This document shows, one piece after another, positions 17,762 to 26,890 of a stretch of DNA of 64,000 nt. How positions within the stretch are numbered: the stretch's first letter is position 1; each line of letters opens with the position of its first letter. Below the pieces are notes generated by a model. The model searched no databases. It saw nothing but the letters and a program-made list of their open reading frames with translations, and was not told where the DNA came from. The position numbers and the translations under genes were made by a program. The DNA comes from Colwellia sp. 20A7 (GTDB lineage Bacteria; Pseudomonadota; Gammaproteobacteria; Enterobacterales; Alteromonadaceae): contig NZ_CP047130.1 in the NCBI RefSeq assembly GCF_009832865.1, forward strand, positions 4,516,616 to 4,580,615, read 5' to 3'.

Positions 17762-19594
17762 TTATTCAACCGTAACCGATTTTGCTAAATTTCTTGGCTG
17801 ATCAACATCTGTACCTTTAATAATAGCAACATAATATGAAAGTAATTGCAGTGGTAAGGTGTAAACAATCGGTGCAATTATGTCATCACAATGCGGTACG
17901 TTAATAACCTTCATAGTGTCGTCACTGGCAAAATGTGCATCTATATCAGCAAATACATACATTAAACCACCACGAGCACGTACTTCTTCTACGTTTGATT
18001 TTAATTTTTCAATTAAATCATTTCTCGGTGCAACAACAATAACTGGCATTTCAGCATCAATAAGGGCTAGCGGGCCATGCTTAAGTTCACCAGCGGCATA
18101 AGCTTCTGCATGAATATAAGAAATCTCTTTGAGTTTAAGTGCACCTTCCATCGCAATTGGGTATTGATCACCACGACCTAAGAATAATGCATGTTGTTTG
18201 TCTGCAAAATCTTCCGCAAGATCTTCAATTGAAGGCGCTAATGCCAATACTTCTTCAAGTTTGTTAGGTAAGGTTAATAGCGATTTAGCAATGCTTTCTT
18301 GTTGTGCTACCGGCATACCGTGATGTTTACCTATCGCCAGCGTCATCATTAACAAACCAACAAGCTGAGTTGTAAATGCTTTCGTTGAAGCTACACCTAT
18401 TTCAGCGCCCGCTTTTGTCATAAATGATAAATCTGATTCTCGAACTAACGATGAACCCGGTACGTTACAAATACTTAAACTTGATGTGTAGCCAATTTCT
18501 TTTGCTAAACGTAAAGCCGCTAATGTATCAGCTGTTTCACCTGATTGTGACAAGGTTACAATCATTGAGTTTTTAGGCACAAATGATTTACGGTATCTAA
18601 ACTCACTCGCGATTTCGATATTACAAGAAATACCCGCAAGCTCTTCTAACCAATAACGTGCAACCATACCTGAATGGTAACTAGTACCGCAGGCAATTAT
18701 TTGTACGTGTTCAACATTTTTAAAAATGTCGTCAGCGCCATTACCAAAGGTTTCTATATTAAGTTCAGTTCCTAATAAACGCCCTTCTAGCGTGTTTCTA
18801 ATAGCTGAAGGTTGTTCATAAGTTTCTTTAAGCATGTAGTGACGGTATTCACCTTTATCACCACTATCATGGTTTACCGAAGCTTCTTTTGCTTCTCGCT
18901 CGATTGGGTCGCCATTAGCATCAAATATATTAACGTTAACACGAGTAACTTCAGCAACATCACCTTCTTCTAAAAAGGCAAATTTTCGAGTAACGGGTAA
19001 TAAGGCCATCATATCTGAAGCAATGAAGTTTTCGCCTAAGCCATAGCCTATAACTAATGGACTTCCTGAACGCGCAACAATAATACGATCTTTATCTGTA
19101 CTATCCATTACAACAGTACCGTAGGCACCTTCAAGTTGCTGAACAGCTTTTTGTACTGCTGCTAATAACGTGTCACTCGTTTTTAGTTCATGATGAACTA
19201 AATGGCCAATAACTTCGGTATCAGTTTGAGAAACAAACTCATATCCTAAACCTTGAAGCTGTTTACGTAATGCTTCATGATTTTCAATAATACCATTATG
19301 AACAACCGCGATATTGCCGCTAGAAAGATGAGGGTGAGCATTTACTTCGCTTGGAGAACCATGTGTTGCCCAACGAGTATGAGCAATACCTGTACCGCCA
19401 GATAACGGTGTTTCCTGTAATGCTTGATCTAATTCCTGTACTTTACCTAAACGCTTAACACTGGTTAATTTGTTATGCTGATCTATTGTTGCAATTCCTG
19501 CTGAATCATAACCTCTGTACTCTAAACGTTTTAGTCCTTCGACCAAAATATCAGCTACGTCACGTTGTGCTACTGCACCGACTATGCCACACAT
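17762..19594 (-). CDS. glmS: Glutamine-fructose-6-phosphate aminotransferase (isomerizing)
   Basis: A 610-residue protein. Cys2 (MCGIVGAV) is the nucleophile of the N-terminal glutaminase domain ([16 protein letters not shown]). Two SIS isomerase domains follow ([19 protein letters not shown], then [21 protein letters not shown]), and the C-terminus is [13 protein letters not shown]. It makes glucosamine-6-phosphate, the first step toward UDP-GlcNAc for peptidoglycan and LPS. A DeoR regulator lies 18 bp upstream on the same strand, and glmU lies nearby. All key residues are present. Confidence 0.97.
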   Translation of the reverse strand: MCGIVGAVAQRDVADILVEGLKRLEYRGYDSAGIATIDQHNKLTSVKRLGKVQELDQALQETPLSGGTGIAHTRWATHGSPSEVNAHPHLSSGNIAVVHNGIIENHEALRKQLQGLGYEFVSQTDTEVIGHLVHHELKTSDTLLAAVQKAVQQLEGAYGTVVMDSTDKDRIIVARSGSPLVIGYGLGENFIASDMMALLPVTRKFAFLEEGDVAEVTRVNVNIFDANGDPIEREAKEASVNHDSGDKGEYRHYMLKETYEQPSAIRNTLEGRLLGTELNIETFGNGADDIFKNVEHVQIIACGTSYHSGMVARYWLEELAGISCNIEIASEFRYRKSFVPKNSMIVTLSQSGETADTLAALRLAKEIGYTSSLSICNVPGSSLVRESDLSFMTKAGAEIGVASTKAFTTQLVGLLMMTLAIGKHHGMPVAQQESIAKSLLTLPNKLEEVLALAPSIEDLAEDFADKQHALFLGRGDQYPIAMEGALKLKEISYIHAEAYAAGELKHGPLALIDAEMPVIVVAPRNDLIEKLKSNVEEVRARGGLMYVFADIDAHFASDDTMKVINVPHCDDIIAPIVYTLPLQLLSYYVAIIKGTDVDQPRNLAKSVTVE

Positions 19595-19612
19595 AGTTTA
19601 TATCCTTTATTT

Positions 19613-20383
19613 TTAATTAGCTGACTTGGCGCATATTATGTTTACGCCTTGAGCTATTAGCTGCAATCTTACTGATTCAGATAAATCATCATCAGTGATG
19701 AGGGTGTGTATTTGTTGCCATCCTAATTCTAAGTTAGGTATTTTTTTTGCTATTTTATATGATTCAATCATAACAATAACTTCACGCGAAACTTCTGCCA
19801 TGACACGACTTAAGCCGGTTAACTCATTAAAAGTTGTTGTTCCGCGATCAATATCGATACCATCGGCACCAATAAATAGCTGATCAAAGTCATAAGAGCG
19901 AAGCACTTGCTCTGCAACTTGTCCTTGAAAAGCTTCTGAATTGGCGTCCCAGGTACCGCCGGTCATCAATAAGGTAGGCTCATTTTCTAAGGCATGAATT
20001 TCGTTAGCTATGCTAAGTGCATTAGTCATTACAACTAAACCTTGTTTGCTTTGAAGTTCACTTACTAAAGCCGAAGTAGTTTGGCCACTATCAATAATAA
20101 TTCGATTATGATCTCGAACGAGTGTTGCTGCATATTTAGCTATTGCTTTCTTTTGTAGAGAAAGCTTTTCACTTTTTGATTCAGTAATCTCTCTAGGTAA
20201 AGCTATGGCTCCACCATAACGCCTTAATAACAAACCACTATTTTCTAGTGAAGCTAAATCTTTTCTAATAGAAACTTCTGAAATATCAAACTGCTTAGCC
20301 AAACTATCAACGCTCACTTCTCCGTTGATATTAAGTTCGGTAATAATGCTATGACGACGCTGTTGAGTATTTCTTTTAGACAT
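19613..20383 (-). CDS. DeoR-family transcriptional regulator
   Basis: A 256-residue protein with an N-terminal DeoR helix-turn-helix (RRHSIITELNINGEVSVDSL, then FDISEVSIRKDLASLENSGLL) and a C-terminal sugar-phosphate sensor domain (IIDSGQTTSALV, FIGADGIDIDRGTTT). It sits 18 bp before glmS, so the two are probably co-transcribed and it likely controls amino-sugar metabolism. That role is inferred from position. The palindrome-like TTTCGAAA sequence near 20437-20444 could be an operator. Confidence 0.88.
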   Translation of the reverse strand: MSKRNTQQRRHSIITELNINGEVSVDSLAKQFDISEVSIRKDLASLENSGLLLRRYGGAIALPREITESKSEKLSLQKKAIAKYAATLVRDHNRIIIDSGQTTSALVSELQSKQGLVVMTNALSIANEIHALENEPTLLMTGGTWDANSEAFQGQVAEQVLRSYDFDQLFIGADGIDIDRGTTTFNELTGLSRVMAEVSREVIVMIESYKIAKKIPNLELGWQQIHTLITDDDLSESVRLQLIAQGVNIICAKSAN

Positions 20384-20756
20384 AATGTATTAGATAAATT
20401 ACCAGTTAACTTTCACTTTGAACGCTATTATCTTTCATTTCGAAACCTTTTGCAATTTATCCCCTAAAAAATAGACAACATATTATTTACATGACACGCA
20501 CTAAAAAACAAATGTTTTTTATAAATAATGAAGTGATGATCGGGTGATTAAATTAGCAGATAGTAATTATTTTAGAAGAGACAAGGTAGTAAATTATGCT
20601 TAAAAAAGTTTTCTGCATCCAAAATACATACATAACCGTTTAATAGAGTATGCTTATTCATAAGTTTTAAATGGCTGGAGTTACAATGGAACATGAAGAG
20701 CACTTAAATTGGCTAATATTTGTTACCAACAAACTCTATTATTCGACGATAAGAAA
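20384..20756. other. Intergenic region, no convincing gene
   Basis: Between the DeoR gene and a convergent solute-binding gene. It contains only very short frames. The best is 24 codons at 20686-20760, behind GGAG, and it runs into the end of the next gene. I would not annotate it. The promoter of DeoR-glmS should lie in the left part. Confidence 0.5.
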
Positions 20757-21509
20757 TTAATTAGCCAATAGGTAATCATACTCTGGTGTTTTTACGAATT
20801 TATCTGCCGCCTGTTGTAAGCGTTGAGCGATTGCCTTGTCCGTGCCTTTATTCAAAGCAATATAACTAACCCGCTGATTCTTCATAGTGATTTTTTTATA
20901 ATGAATTCCTATGTTGGGCCTATTCATAGCCTGTAGTTGCGCTCTTGCATTATTCGGATCGGTGTAAATCAAATCAACTCGACCATTGGCTAATAAGCTA
21001 ATCATTTGTTCACGTGAAGAAACAATGTATAAATTCTTTTTATCAGAAAAACCCGCAGCAACAAGCTCCTTGTGCTCAGCTGAATTTAAAATAACAGCAA
21101 TAAGCTTTTCTTTTGCTTGCTCTATCGTATCAACATAGTTTTCTGTCTTACTTTCTAATGAAATAAAGACACGTGCTGGACGGCTCACTTTAATTATCCA
21201 ATAAAAACTATCTTCCCGCTCAGGTGTTCTGATCATACTTAAAATTAACGTATTGGGATTTTTTTTAGCGATTGAAAATGCACGAGCCCAAGGCATAAAC
21301 GCAACACTAGCCGTAAGCTGTGCTTCAGCTAATATTGCGTTAAGAATGTCAATAGTCGGACCTTTGTTTTTGTCTTTTTCCGGGTATTGAAGTAAAGGGT
21401 GAGCATTAGCAACAACCTTCAACTCAACCGATATATCGTCTTTTGCAATAGAGTATAAAGGTTGAATAAAAAGTAAATAAGATAACCATATTAGAATTTT
21501 TCGTGACAT
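20757..21509 (-). CDS. Periplasmic solute-binding protein, family 3
   Basis: A 250-residue protein with a signal peptide (MSRKILIWLSYLLFIQPLYSIA) and a bilobed SBP_bac_3 fold: GPTIDILNAILAEAQLTASVAFMPWARAF, then LSMIRTPEREDSFYWI, and the second lobe SREQMISLLANGRVDLIYTD. Homologues like this often lack a partner ABC transporter, as here, and the ligand is unknown. It lies between glmU and the glmS region and is probably transcribed alone, because a terminator hairpin separates it from glmU. Confidence 0.82.
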   Translation of the reverse strand: MSRKILIWLSYLLFIQPLYSIAKDDISVELKVVANAHPLLQYPEKDKNKGPTIDILNAILAEAQLTASVAFMPWARAFSIAKKNPNTLILSMIRTPEREDSFYWIIKVSRPARVFISLESKTENYVDTIEQAKEKLIAVILNSAEHKELVAAGFSDKKNLYIVSSREQMISLLANGRVDLIYTDPNNARAQLQAMNRPNIGIHYKKITMKNQRVSYIALNKGTDKAIAQRLQQAADKFVKTPEYDYLLAN

Positions 21510-21538
21510 AAAACACGTTACTCAATTATTATATAAAT

Positions 21539-21566
21539 ATCGTTAGTTACATAAAATACTAACGAT
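21539..21566 (-). terminator. Terminator of glmU
   Basis: ATCGTTAGT (21539-21547) pairs perfectly with ACTAACGAT (21558-21566) over a 10-base loop. It lies just past the glmU stop and is followed on the minus strand by an AT-rich run. Confidence 0.65.
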
Positions 21567-21569
21567 AAA

Positions 21570-22940
21570 CTATTTTTTTACCGGTCGTGGCCAATTTTGT
21601 ATATTACGTTGTCTAGAACGGGCAACCGCTAAGTCATTATTATCAACTTCTTTCGCAATAACAGACCCTGCACCTACGGTGGCAGTTTCGCCAATAATAA
21701 CAGGCGCAACTAAAGAGCTATTTGAGCCAATGAAGGCATTATCCTTAATAATTGTTTGTGCTTTATTAACACCATCATAATTACAAGTAATAGTACCAGC
21801 GCCTATGTTCACTTTTTTCCCAATAAGTGTATCGCCAAGATAGGTTAAATGTCCGGCTTTACTGCCTTCGCCCAACGTAGTTTTCTTCATTTCAACAAAG
21901 TTACCCACATGTGAGTCTTTGTGCATCACTGTGCCAGGGCGAATTCTAGCAAAAGGACCTACTGAACAACTTTCACCAATAACCGCATCTTCAATAATAG
22001 TATTAGGTTTAATTTCAACATTATCATTAACGGTACAATTTTTAAGAATACAATTTGCACCAACTTTTACACCATTGGCTAAGACAACTTTACCTTCAAA
22101 GATACAATTAATATCGATACTTACTTCACTACCAACGGTTAAAGATCCGCGAATATCAATACGAGCAGGATCGCGCAAACTTGCTCCTTCAATCATCAAT
22201 GCTTCCGCTAAACGTGCTTGGTAAGCGCGCTCTAAAGTCGCTAATTGCACTCTATTATTTGCACCTTCCACTTCAACTTCAGTCTCAGGGTGAGCAGTCG
22301 CAATCAATTTACCTTCATTATGAGCTGCCGCTATGATATCTGTTAGGTAATATTCACCTTGTGCATTCTCGTTAGAAAGACCACTTAACCAGCGCTTTAA
22401 GTCTCCACCATTAGCTAACAAAATACCGGTATTCGCTTCTTTAATCGTAAGTTGCTCTGGCGATGCATCTTTTTGTTCTACAATCCCTACCACTTGATCG
22501 TCAACACGGACGATGCGGCCATAACCAGAGGGGTTAGTTAAGTGCACAGTTAAAAGCGCCATGCCATTACTAGGTTTAGCTTTTAGTAAGTTTTCTAAAG
22601 TAGAAACCTTGGTTAATGGTACATCACCATATAAAACCAATACATCTTCATCGTCAGTCAAAAATGGCGACGCTTGATCAACCGCATGACCTGTACCTAA
22701 CTGTTCGGTTTGCTCAACAAAAGTTAAATCCTTACCTGAATCATCACCTGTTAATGTAGCTTTAAGCACATCGCCACCGAAACCATAAACAACATAAATG
22801 TTTTCAGCGCCTAAGTAGCGTGCGCTATCAATAACATGTGAAACCATTGGTTTATCAGCAACAACATGAAGTACTTTAGGTAAAGAAGAGCGCATACGAG
22901 TACCTTTACCCGCGGCAAGAATAACGACAGAGAGAGACAT
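21570..22940 (-). CDS. glmU: Bifunctional GlcNAc-1-P uridyltransferase / GlcN-1-P acetyltransferase
   Basis: A protein of 456 residues. The N-terminal nucleotidyltransferase has [17 protein letters not shown], and the C-terminal left-handed beta-helix has hexapeptide repeats ([31 protein letters not shown]). It makes UDP-GlcNAc from glucosamine-1-phosphate. I place the start at the ATG at 22940 ([13 protein letters not shown]). The TTG at 22955 would add five residues before the conserved strand. In many relatives glmU directly follows atpC; here about 21 kb of other genes separate them. Confidence 0.96.
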   Translation of the reverse strand: MSLSVVILAAGKGTRMRSSLPKVLHVVADKPMVSHVIDSARYLGAENIYVVYGFGGDVLKATLTGDDSGKDLTFVEQTEQLGTGHAVDQASPFLTDDEDVLVLYGDVPLTKVSTLENLLKAKPSNGMALLTVHLTNPSGYGRIVRVDDQVVGIVEQKDASPEQLTIKEANTGILLANGGDLKRWLSGLSNENAQGEYYLTDIIAAAHNEGKLIATAHPETEVEVEGANNRVQLATLERAYQARLAEALMIEGASLRDPARIDIRGSLTVGSEVSIDINCIFEGKVVLANGVKVGANCILKNCTVNDNVEIKPNTIIEDAVIGESCSVGPFARIRPGTVMHKDSHVGNFVEMKKTTLGEGSKAGHLTYLGDTLIGKKVNIGAGTITCNYDGVNKAQTIIKDNAFIGSNSSLVAPVIIGETATVGAGSVIAKEVDNNDLAVARSRQRNIQNWPRPVKK

Positions 22941-23235
22941 GATAAATCCATTCAAATAAATATATTGTGTATGCTTATTATTGTACCTACCTTTGCACTC
23001 GCTTTGCTATTAATTTTATTTATTGTGCTCTATTAAAAATAAAATAAGTGCTCGCCCCTGCACAGCTTGTGTGCGACTTTTCTTTTTCTCGCCCTCTATT
23101 TAAGCATCATAGCAAGATAAATAATAACGCACGAAAACATTAACAATATAAAACAATAGGTTACTCTTTATTTGTAGCTTGGTATATTTTTTGCGATACC
23201 TCTATCAATATTGAATATAGAGTGATGAACAAGAT
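22941..23235. other. Intergenic region upstream of glmU and the PhzF-like gene
   Basis: No gene is seen. It is AT-rich and must carry divergent promoters for glmU (minus) and the PhzF-like gene (plus). A plausible plus-strand -10 lies near TATATT at about 23183, but the -35 is unclear. Confidence 0.4.
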
Positions 23236-23307
23236 ATGAATGTAAGAGTTAAATTAACGAAGATAAGAGATAAACCTGTAGGCCATGCTGTTCTGCTTGC
23301 CCCTTAA
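23236..23307 (+). other. Possible 23-codon leader ORF before the PhzF-like gene
   Basis: ATG at 23236, TAA at 23305-23307, encoding MNVRVKLTKIRDKPVGHAVL and three more residues. Its stop codon overlaps the AAGGA ribosome site of the next gene, so the two could be translationally coupled. The peptide has no recognisable family and may be chance. Confidence 0.25.
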
Positions 23308-23316
23308 GGAATGACG

Positions 23317-24252
23317 ATGAACACATTAAATAATTATAAATACTTCATGGTTGATGTATTTACTGAGCAACCTTTTCACGGTGTACCTTTACCTGTTTTT
23401 TCTGACGCCAGTGGTTTGTCCGATAGACAAATGCAACAAATTTCAACTGAACTAAATGCGAGTTGTACCATTTTTTTACAAAGGGCCGATAAAAATAATC
23501 GCCGAGATATTAGAGTTTTTTCAAAAGAATGTGAATTACCTTGCAGCGTTCATGCGATTCAAGCAGCAAGTTATGTTTTAGCGAGCACTGTTATCCCGTT
23601 AATAAACAACCATAACCTTATTTCTTTTTCATCAACAATGAAGGGGCATGAAAAAATTATAAACAGTCATGTTTCTAAAAATGATGATGGTGAAATAGGT
23701 ATTATCCAACAAACTTATGATACGCATGCTGCTATAGATTATTACACACCTACAACTGAAGAGTTGGCGGCAATGCTGTCCCTTAACCCTGCTGATATAG
23801 GCTTCGATAACTATCGCCCGTTAATTGTTTCCTGCGGTATCCCTTATTTGATTGTTCCGATTATGTCTTACACGGCAATACGTGAAGCTAAATTCAATGA
23901 AGCTGCTTGGAGTAATTCTTCAGCACCGAGTTCGTTAGCACAGGAAATACTGCTTTTCGCTAATAATACCGATGATAATTCTGCCGACTTTCATGCTCGT
24001 TTGTTAGGACCTACTTTTGCTCATAATGAAGATCCACCTATTGGTAGTGTAATTCCCGCTTTTGCTAGCCACATTTGTGATCACCCTCATATACAAAAAG
24101 GTACACATGTTTTCGGTATTCAAAGGGGTGACAATAATGGCCGTCAAAGTCACTTTTTCATTGAGATGGATAATCAACAAAGTAAAGATTTAACCATACG
24201 TGTTGGTGGTTATGCTGTATTGGTGGGAGAAGGACAAATCAGAGTTTACTAA
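23317..24252 (+). CDS. PhzF-family isomerase-like protein with altered active site
   Basis: A 311-residue protein of the PhzF/diaminopimelate epimerase fold, aligning over its full length: VDVFTEQPFHGVPLPVF and GLSDRQMQQISTELNASCTIF at the start, ELPCSVHA in the first half and NEDPPIGS in the second. By comparison with PhzF, His79 and Asp239 correspond to its His74 and Asp208. The position of the catalytic Glu45 is Cys50 (NASCTIF for NLSESTF), and GHP is VHA. It probably is not a dihydro-hydroxyanthranilate isomerase, and the substrate is unknown. I place the start at 23317, six bases after AAGGA; an in-frame ATG at 23311 is too close. A terminator follows. Confidence 0.85.
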   Translation: MNTLNNYKYFMVDVFTEQPFHGVPLPVFSDASGLSDRQMQQISTELNASCTIFLQRADKNNRRDIRVFSKECELPCSVHAIQAASYVLASTVIPLINNHNLISFSSTMKGHEKIINSHVSKNDDGEIGIIQQTYDTHAAIDYYTPTTEELAAMLSLNPADIGFDNYRPLIVSCGIPYLIVPIMSYTAIREAKFNEAAWSNSSAPSSLAQEILLFANNTDDNSADFHARLLGPTFAHNEDPPIGSVIPAFASHICDHPHIQKGTHVFGIQRGDNNGRQSHFFIEMDNQQSKDLTIRVGGYAVLVGEGQIRVY

Positions 24253-24285
24253 GACATTCATTTTATAATCGATAAAATAACCTAC

Positions 24286-24335
24286 CCATTCCATTTCACT
24301 CTCTGGATTTCACATGTGAAGCGGAATGGTTTTTT
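24286..24335 (+). terminator. Rho-independent terminator of the PhzF-like gene
   Basis: CCATTCCATTTCAC (24286-24299) pairs with GTGAAGCGGAATGG (24316-24329) with two mismatched positions, followed by six T. It lies 33 bp after the stop codon. Confidence 0.8.
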
Positions 24336-24407
24336 ACGATTGCAATTCAAAAAACCTAGTGCTATAACCAATAACTTTTCTAAAATTAACAGACTACATT
24401 AATCAAC

Positions 24408-25373
24408 ATGAAATATATTATTGGCGCTTATGCTACCGCTCCTTCGGGCAATGCTTGGGATAAAAATAAAGAATCAGATTACTATCAACAATTAAAGGAT
24501 ATTGAATCTATTCAAGGTTTGGAGCATCCATTTACCGGCGAATTACATACCCATGATGATGATTGGTTTCTAGAGAACATTGACCCACAATGGCAATTTG
24601 TATTTACGTCTATTCCTGGTGTTATGGGCAACCTTGGTAAAAACCCTCATTTTGGCATTGCCTCAAATAACGAAGAAGGTAGGTTAGCCGCTATCGCGTT
24701 TTATCAACAAGCCCTGCAAGCGATAGTAAAATTAAATACTCACTTGAACAGGCAAGCAGTACCTTTCATTAAAATTCATACTGCGCCAAGAATCACGGCT
24801 GAGGCTAAATCATCTGTCGCGGCTTTACAAAAATCCTTTGAAACCATGCAATCTTGGGATTGGCAAGGCGCAAAACTGGTGATTGAACATTGTGATGCGT
24901 ATGTTGAAGGTCAAGCAGCGCAAAAAGGCTTTATGTCGCTAGAAGATGAAATAACCGCTATTCAAAACGTTAACAGTAAACATGATGCCGACATTGGTAT
25001 TAGCATTAATTGGGGACGCTCTGCGATTGAAACACGTAGCGTTGAAGGCCCAATACAACATATAAAACAAGCTTATGACTGTGGTTTATTAAAAGGTATT
25101 ATTTTTTCAGGCGCATCAGGTGTTGAAGGACCTTACGGTCAATGGCGTGATACCCATATGCCGCATGCCCAAGCGCTTGATGTACCAAGTTTTGCAGAAG
25201 GTTCTTCTTTAACGCTTAATGAAATAGAACGATCTCTTGCACAATGCCAGTATGAAAAACTTGGTTTTCTTGGCGGAAAAATAGCAATACGCCCGAATGA
25301 TATAAGTGTCAACGAACGTGTTTCTTATATAAAAAGTTTACTTTCGTTACTTGATAAAGTGACCAGTAAATAA
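24408..25373 (+). CDS. DUF4862-like TIM-barrel protein
   Basis: A 321-residue soluble protein without a signal peptide or membrane segments. Its pattern (YIIGAYATAPSGNAWD at the start, FTGELHTHDDDWF, KLVIEHCDAYVEG, IGISINWGRSAIETR, GIIFSGASG) resembles xylose-isomerase-like TIM barrels, and I recall it as DUF4862. Conserved His, Glu and Asp residues could bind a metal, but no reaction is established. It stands alone between the PhzF-like gene and the cobalamin locus. No strong ribosome site precedes the ATG (AATCAAC). Confidence in the fold is moderate and in function low. Confidence 0.65.
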   Translation: MKYIIGAYATAPSGNAWDKNKESDYYQQLKDIESIQGLEHPFTGELHTHDDDWFLENIDPQWQFVFTSIPGVMGNLGKNPHFGIASNNEEGRLAAIAFYQQALQAIVKLNTHLNRQAVPFIKIHTAPRITAEAKSSVAALQKSFETMQSWDWQGAKLVIEHCDAYVEGQAAQKGFMSLEDEITAIQNVNSKHDADIGISINWGRSAIETRSVEGPIQHIKQAYDCGLLKGIIFSGASGVEGPYGQWRDTHMPHAQALDVPSFAEGSSLTLNEIERSLAQCQYEKLGFLGGKIAIRPNDISVNERVSYIKSLLSLLDKVTSK

Positions 25374-25408
25374 GTTTTTACCCACGAGCAGTAATGGGGA
25401 ATAACTCA

Positions 25409-25435
25409 AAACGTGTTAAGTAAATTAACACGTTT
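25409..25435. terminator. Bidirectional terminator after the cobalamin operon
   Basis: AAACGTGTTAA (25409-25419) pairs perfectly with TTAACACGTTT (25425-25435) over a 5-base loop. It lies between the convergent DUF4862-like gene and cobO. Confidence 0.75.
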
Positions 25436-25449
25436 CTATTAAACGAATC

Positions 25450-26064
25450 TTACCAATCAAGCCCTTTTTGCGCCTTTACGCCAGCCTTAAAAGCATGTTT
25501 GATCGGTTGTACTTCTGACACGGTATCAGCCAACTCAATTAAACGACGATGGCAAGCCCGACCAGTAATAATGACGTGTTGCATTTTAGGGCGGTTATTT
25601 AACGCTTCAATAATTTCATCTAACTCAATATAACCATACTTCACCATGTAGGTCATTTCATCAAGTAAAACAATGCTAAGAGTTTCGTCGCTCAGCATTT
25701 CTTTGCTTATTTGCCAAGCCACTTTCGCTGCGGCTATATCAGTTTCTGTGCTTTGTGTTTCCCATGTAAACCCGGTACCCATTACATGATGTTGAACAGG
25801 AAATTGTTTTAGAATGTTCATTTCACCACATTCCCACTTACTGCCTTTAATAAATTGCACCACACCGGCTTTTTGACCATGACCAATAGCGCGCAATACC
25901 GTACCAAAACCTGAGGTACTCTTACCTTTGCCATTACCTGTGATTACCACGAAAACACCACGTTCTTCGGTCGCTTTAGCGACACGTTCGTCGACTTTGG
26001 CTTTAATTTTTTTTTGGCGTTCAATGTGTTTTTGTTCTTTGTCGTTATTAATGATGTCTGTCAT
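25450..26064 (-). CDS. cobO: Cob(I)yrinic acid a,c-diamide adenosyltransferase
   Basis: A 204-residue CobA/BtuR-type ATP:corrinoid adenosyltransferase. The P-loop is GNGKGKST, followed by GVVQFIKGSKWECGEM, and the second signature is LDEMTYMVKYGYI. It adds the 5'-deoxyadenosyl group to reduced corrinoids, either new precursors or salvaged cobinamide and cobalamin. A charged N-terminal extension (about 35 residues) is usual for this type. It is the last gene of the riboswitch-led operon running from 33559 and follows the DUF2149 gene by 49 bp. An AGGAAAC ribosome site precedes the ATG. Confidence 0.95.
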   Translation of the reverse strand: MTDIINNDKEQKHIERQKKIKAKVDERVAKATEERGVFVVITGNGKGKSTSGFGTVLRAIGHGQKAGVVQFIKGSKWECGEMNILKQFPVQHHVMGTGFTWETQSTETDIAAAKVAWQISKEMLSDETLSIVLLDEMTYMVKYGYIELDEIIEALNNRPKMQHVIITGRACHRRLIELADTVSEVQPIKHAFKAGVKAQKGLDW

Positions 26065-26113
26065 TAGTTTCCTCTTTTACTATTTTTCAATTCGCATCGT
26101 TATTTTAAGATGA

Positions 26114-26443
26114 TTAATCATTACTTATTAGTATTAGCTTTCCAGTTTCTGGATCTTTATATACTTGTCCCATCGACTGGTAACCGGCTTGGCTTTGTAA
26201 CTTATTTTTTAATGCTTCAGGGGTGGATGTCAGTTCTTTACCGACAGAGTCAACGGGTTGAACTTTCTCAACATTTTCTTGTTGATTCACGTCAAAGTGT
26301 TGTGCAATCTCAGGACTTAAAGCCACCAGTGCGGCAATTAGCCCACAAGAAAAAACCAGCATAATATCAATCAAGTTGGCTAAGGGGCCTAAAGGCTCTT
26401 GTTCTTGACTGTCAAATTGGCTACTGCGCCATGAATTACTCAT
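26114..26443 (-). CDS. DUF2149 protein (ExbD-like, single membrane helix)
   Basis: A 109-residue protein with a short cytoplasmic N-terminus and one membrane helix (about 20-43). The helix begins with NLIDIMLVF, where Asp26 is placed like the proton-channel Asp of ExbD/TolR. A periplasmic tail ends in GKLILISND. The start overlaps the stop of the ExbB-like gene by 4 bp (ATGA). With that channel protein and the CobN-like chelatase it forms a conserved triad. The family is uncharacterised biochemically, and the ExbD analogy rests on topology and the Asp. Confidence 0.8.
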   Translation of the reverse strand: MSNSWRSSQFDSQEQEPLGPLANLIDIMLVFSCGLIAALVALSPEIAQHFDVNQQENVEKVQPVDSVGKELTSTPEALKNKLQSQAGYQSMGQVYKDPETGKLILISND

Positions 26444-26889
26444 ACGTTCAGCTCATCGTCTAACTGTTGCATGGCATTGTCATACCAACGTCTACGCATA
26501 CGTCCTAAAACGAAACCCATAACACCGGCAAGTAAACCGATAATGGTGGTATCAAACGCTACTGTCATCGCAGTAGTTAAAATACTAATATCACCCGTTC
26601 CTAATGCAGATAACCCTGGCCCTAACGGAATTAATGTCCCCATTAAGCCCAACATAGGGGCAATACGGGTAATAAAGTCAGCGCGCTCTATCCGTTTTTT
26701 GCCTTGTTTAATTAGCTCTGTTCTTTGCTTGGCCGCCATCAGCGCAGGAATCACTGAAAAACGTTCGCCAATGGCTAAACCAAATTCGTACACGGCTAAT
26801 GCGGTGAAAAATAATAAGCCCCACACTACCGGTTGCAATAACCATGACGTGATTAAATGCATTAACTCTAACGAAAAACCATACAACAT
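26440..26889 (-). CDS. MotA/TolQ/ExbB-family proton channel protein
   Basis: A 149-residue protein with three membrane helices (about 8-30, 70-95, 105-130). The family signature is in the second and third helices: RIAPMLGLMGTLIPLGPGLSALG and AFDTTIIGLLAGVMGFVLGRMRRRW. TolQ/ExbB proteins couple proton flow to motion of partner proteins. It starts 1 bp after the CobN-like gene and overlaps the DUF2149 gene, so all three are made together. It differs from a TonB-type ExbB by its place in a B12 operon and by the absence of a TonB gene here. The target is probably the CobN-like protein; this is inference. Confidence 0.85.
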   Translation of the reverse strand: MLYGFSLELMHLITSWLLQPVVWGLLFFTALAVYEFGLAIGERFSVIPALMAAKQRTELIKQGKKRIERADFITRIAPMLGLMGTLIPLGPGLSALGTGDISILTTAMTVAFDTTIIGLLAGVMGFVLGRMRRRWYDNAMQQLDDELNV

Positions 26890-26890
26890 A

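Noticed and set aside
20686..20760. 24-codon frame with a GGAG site
   Set aside because: Very short, unlike any protein I know, and it overlaps the end of the convergent solute-binding gene.
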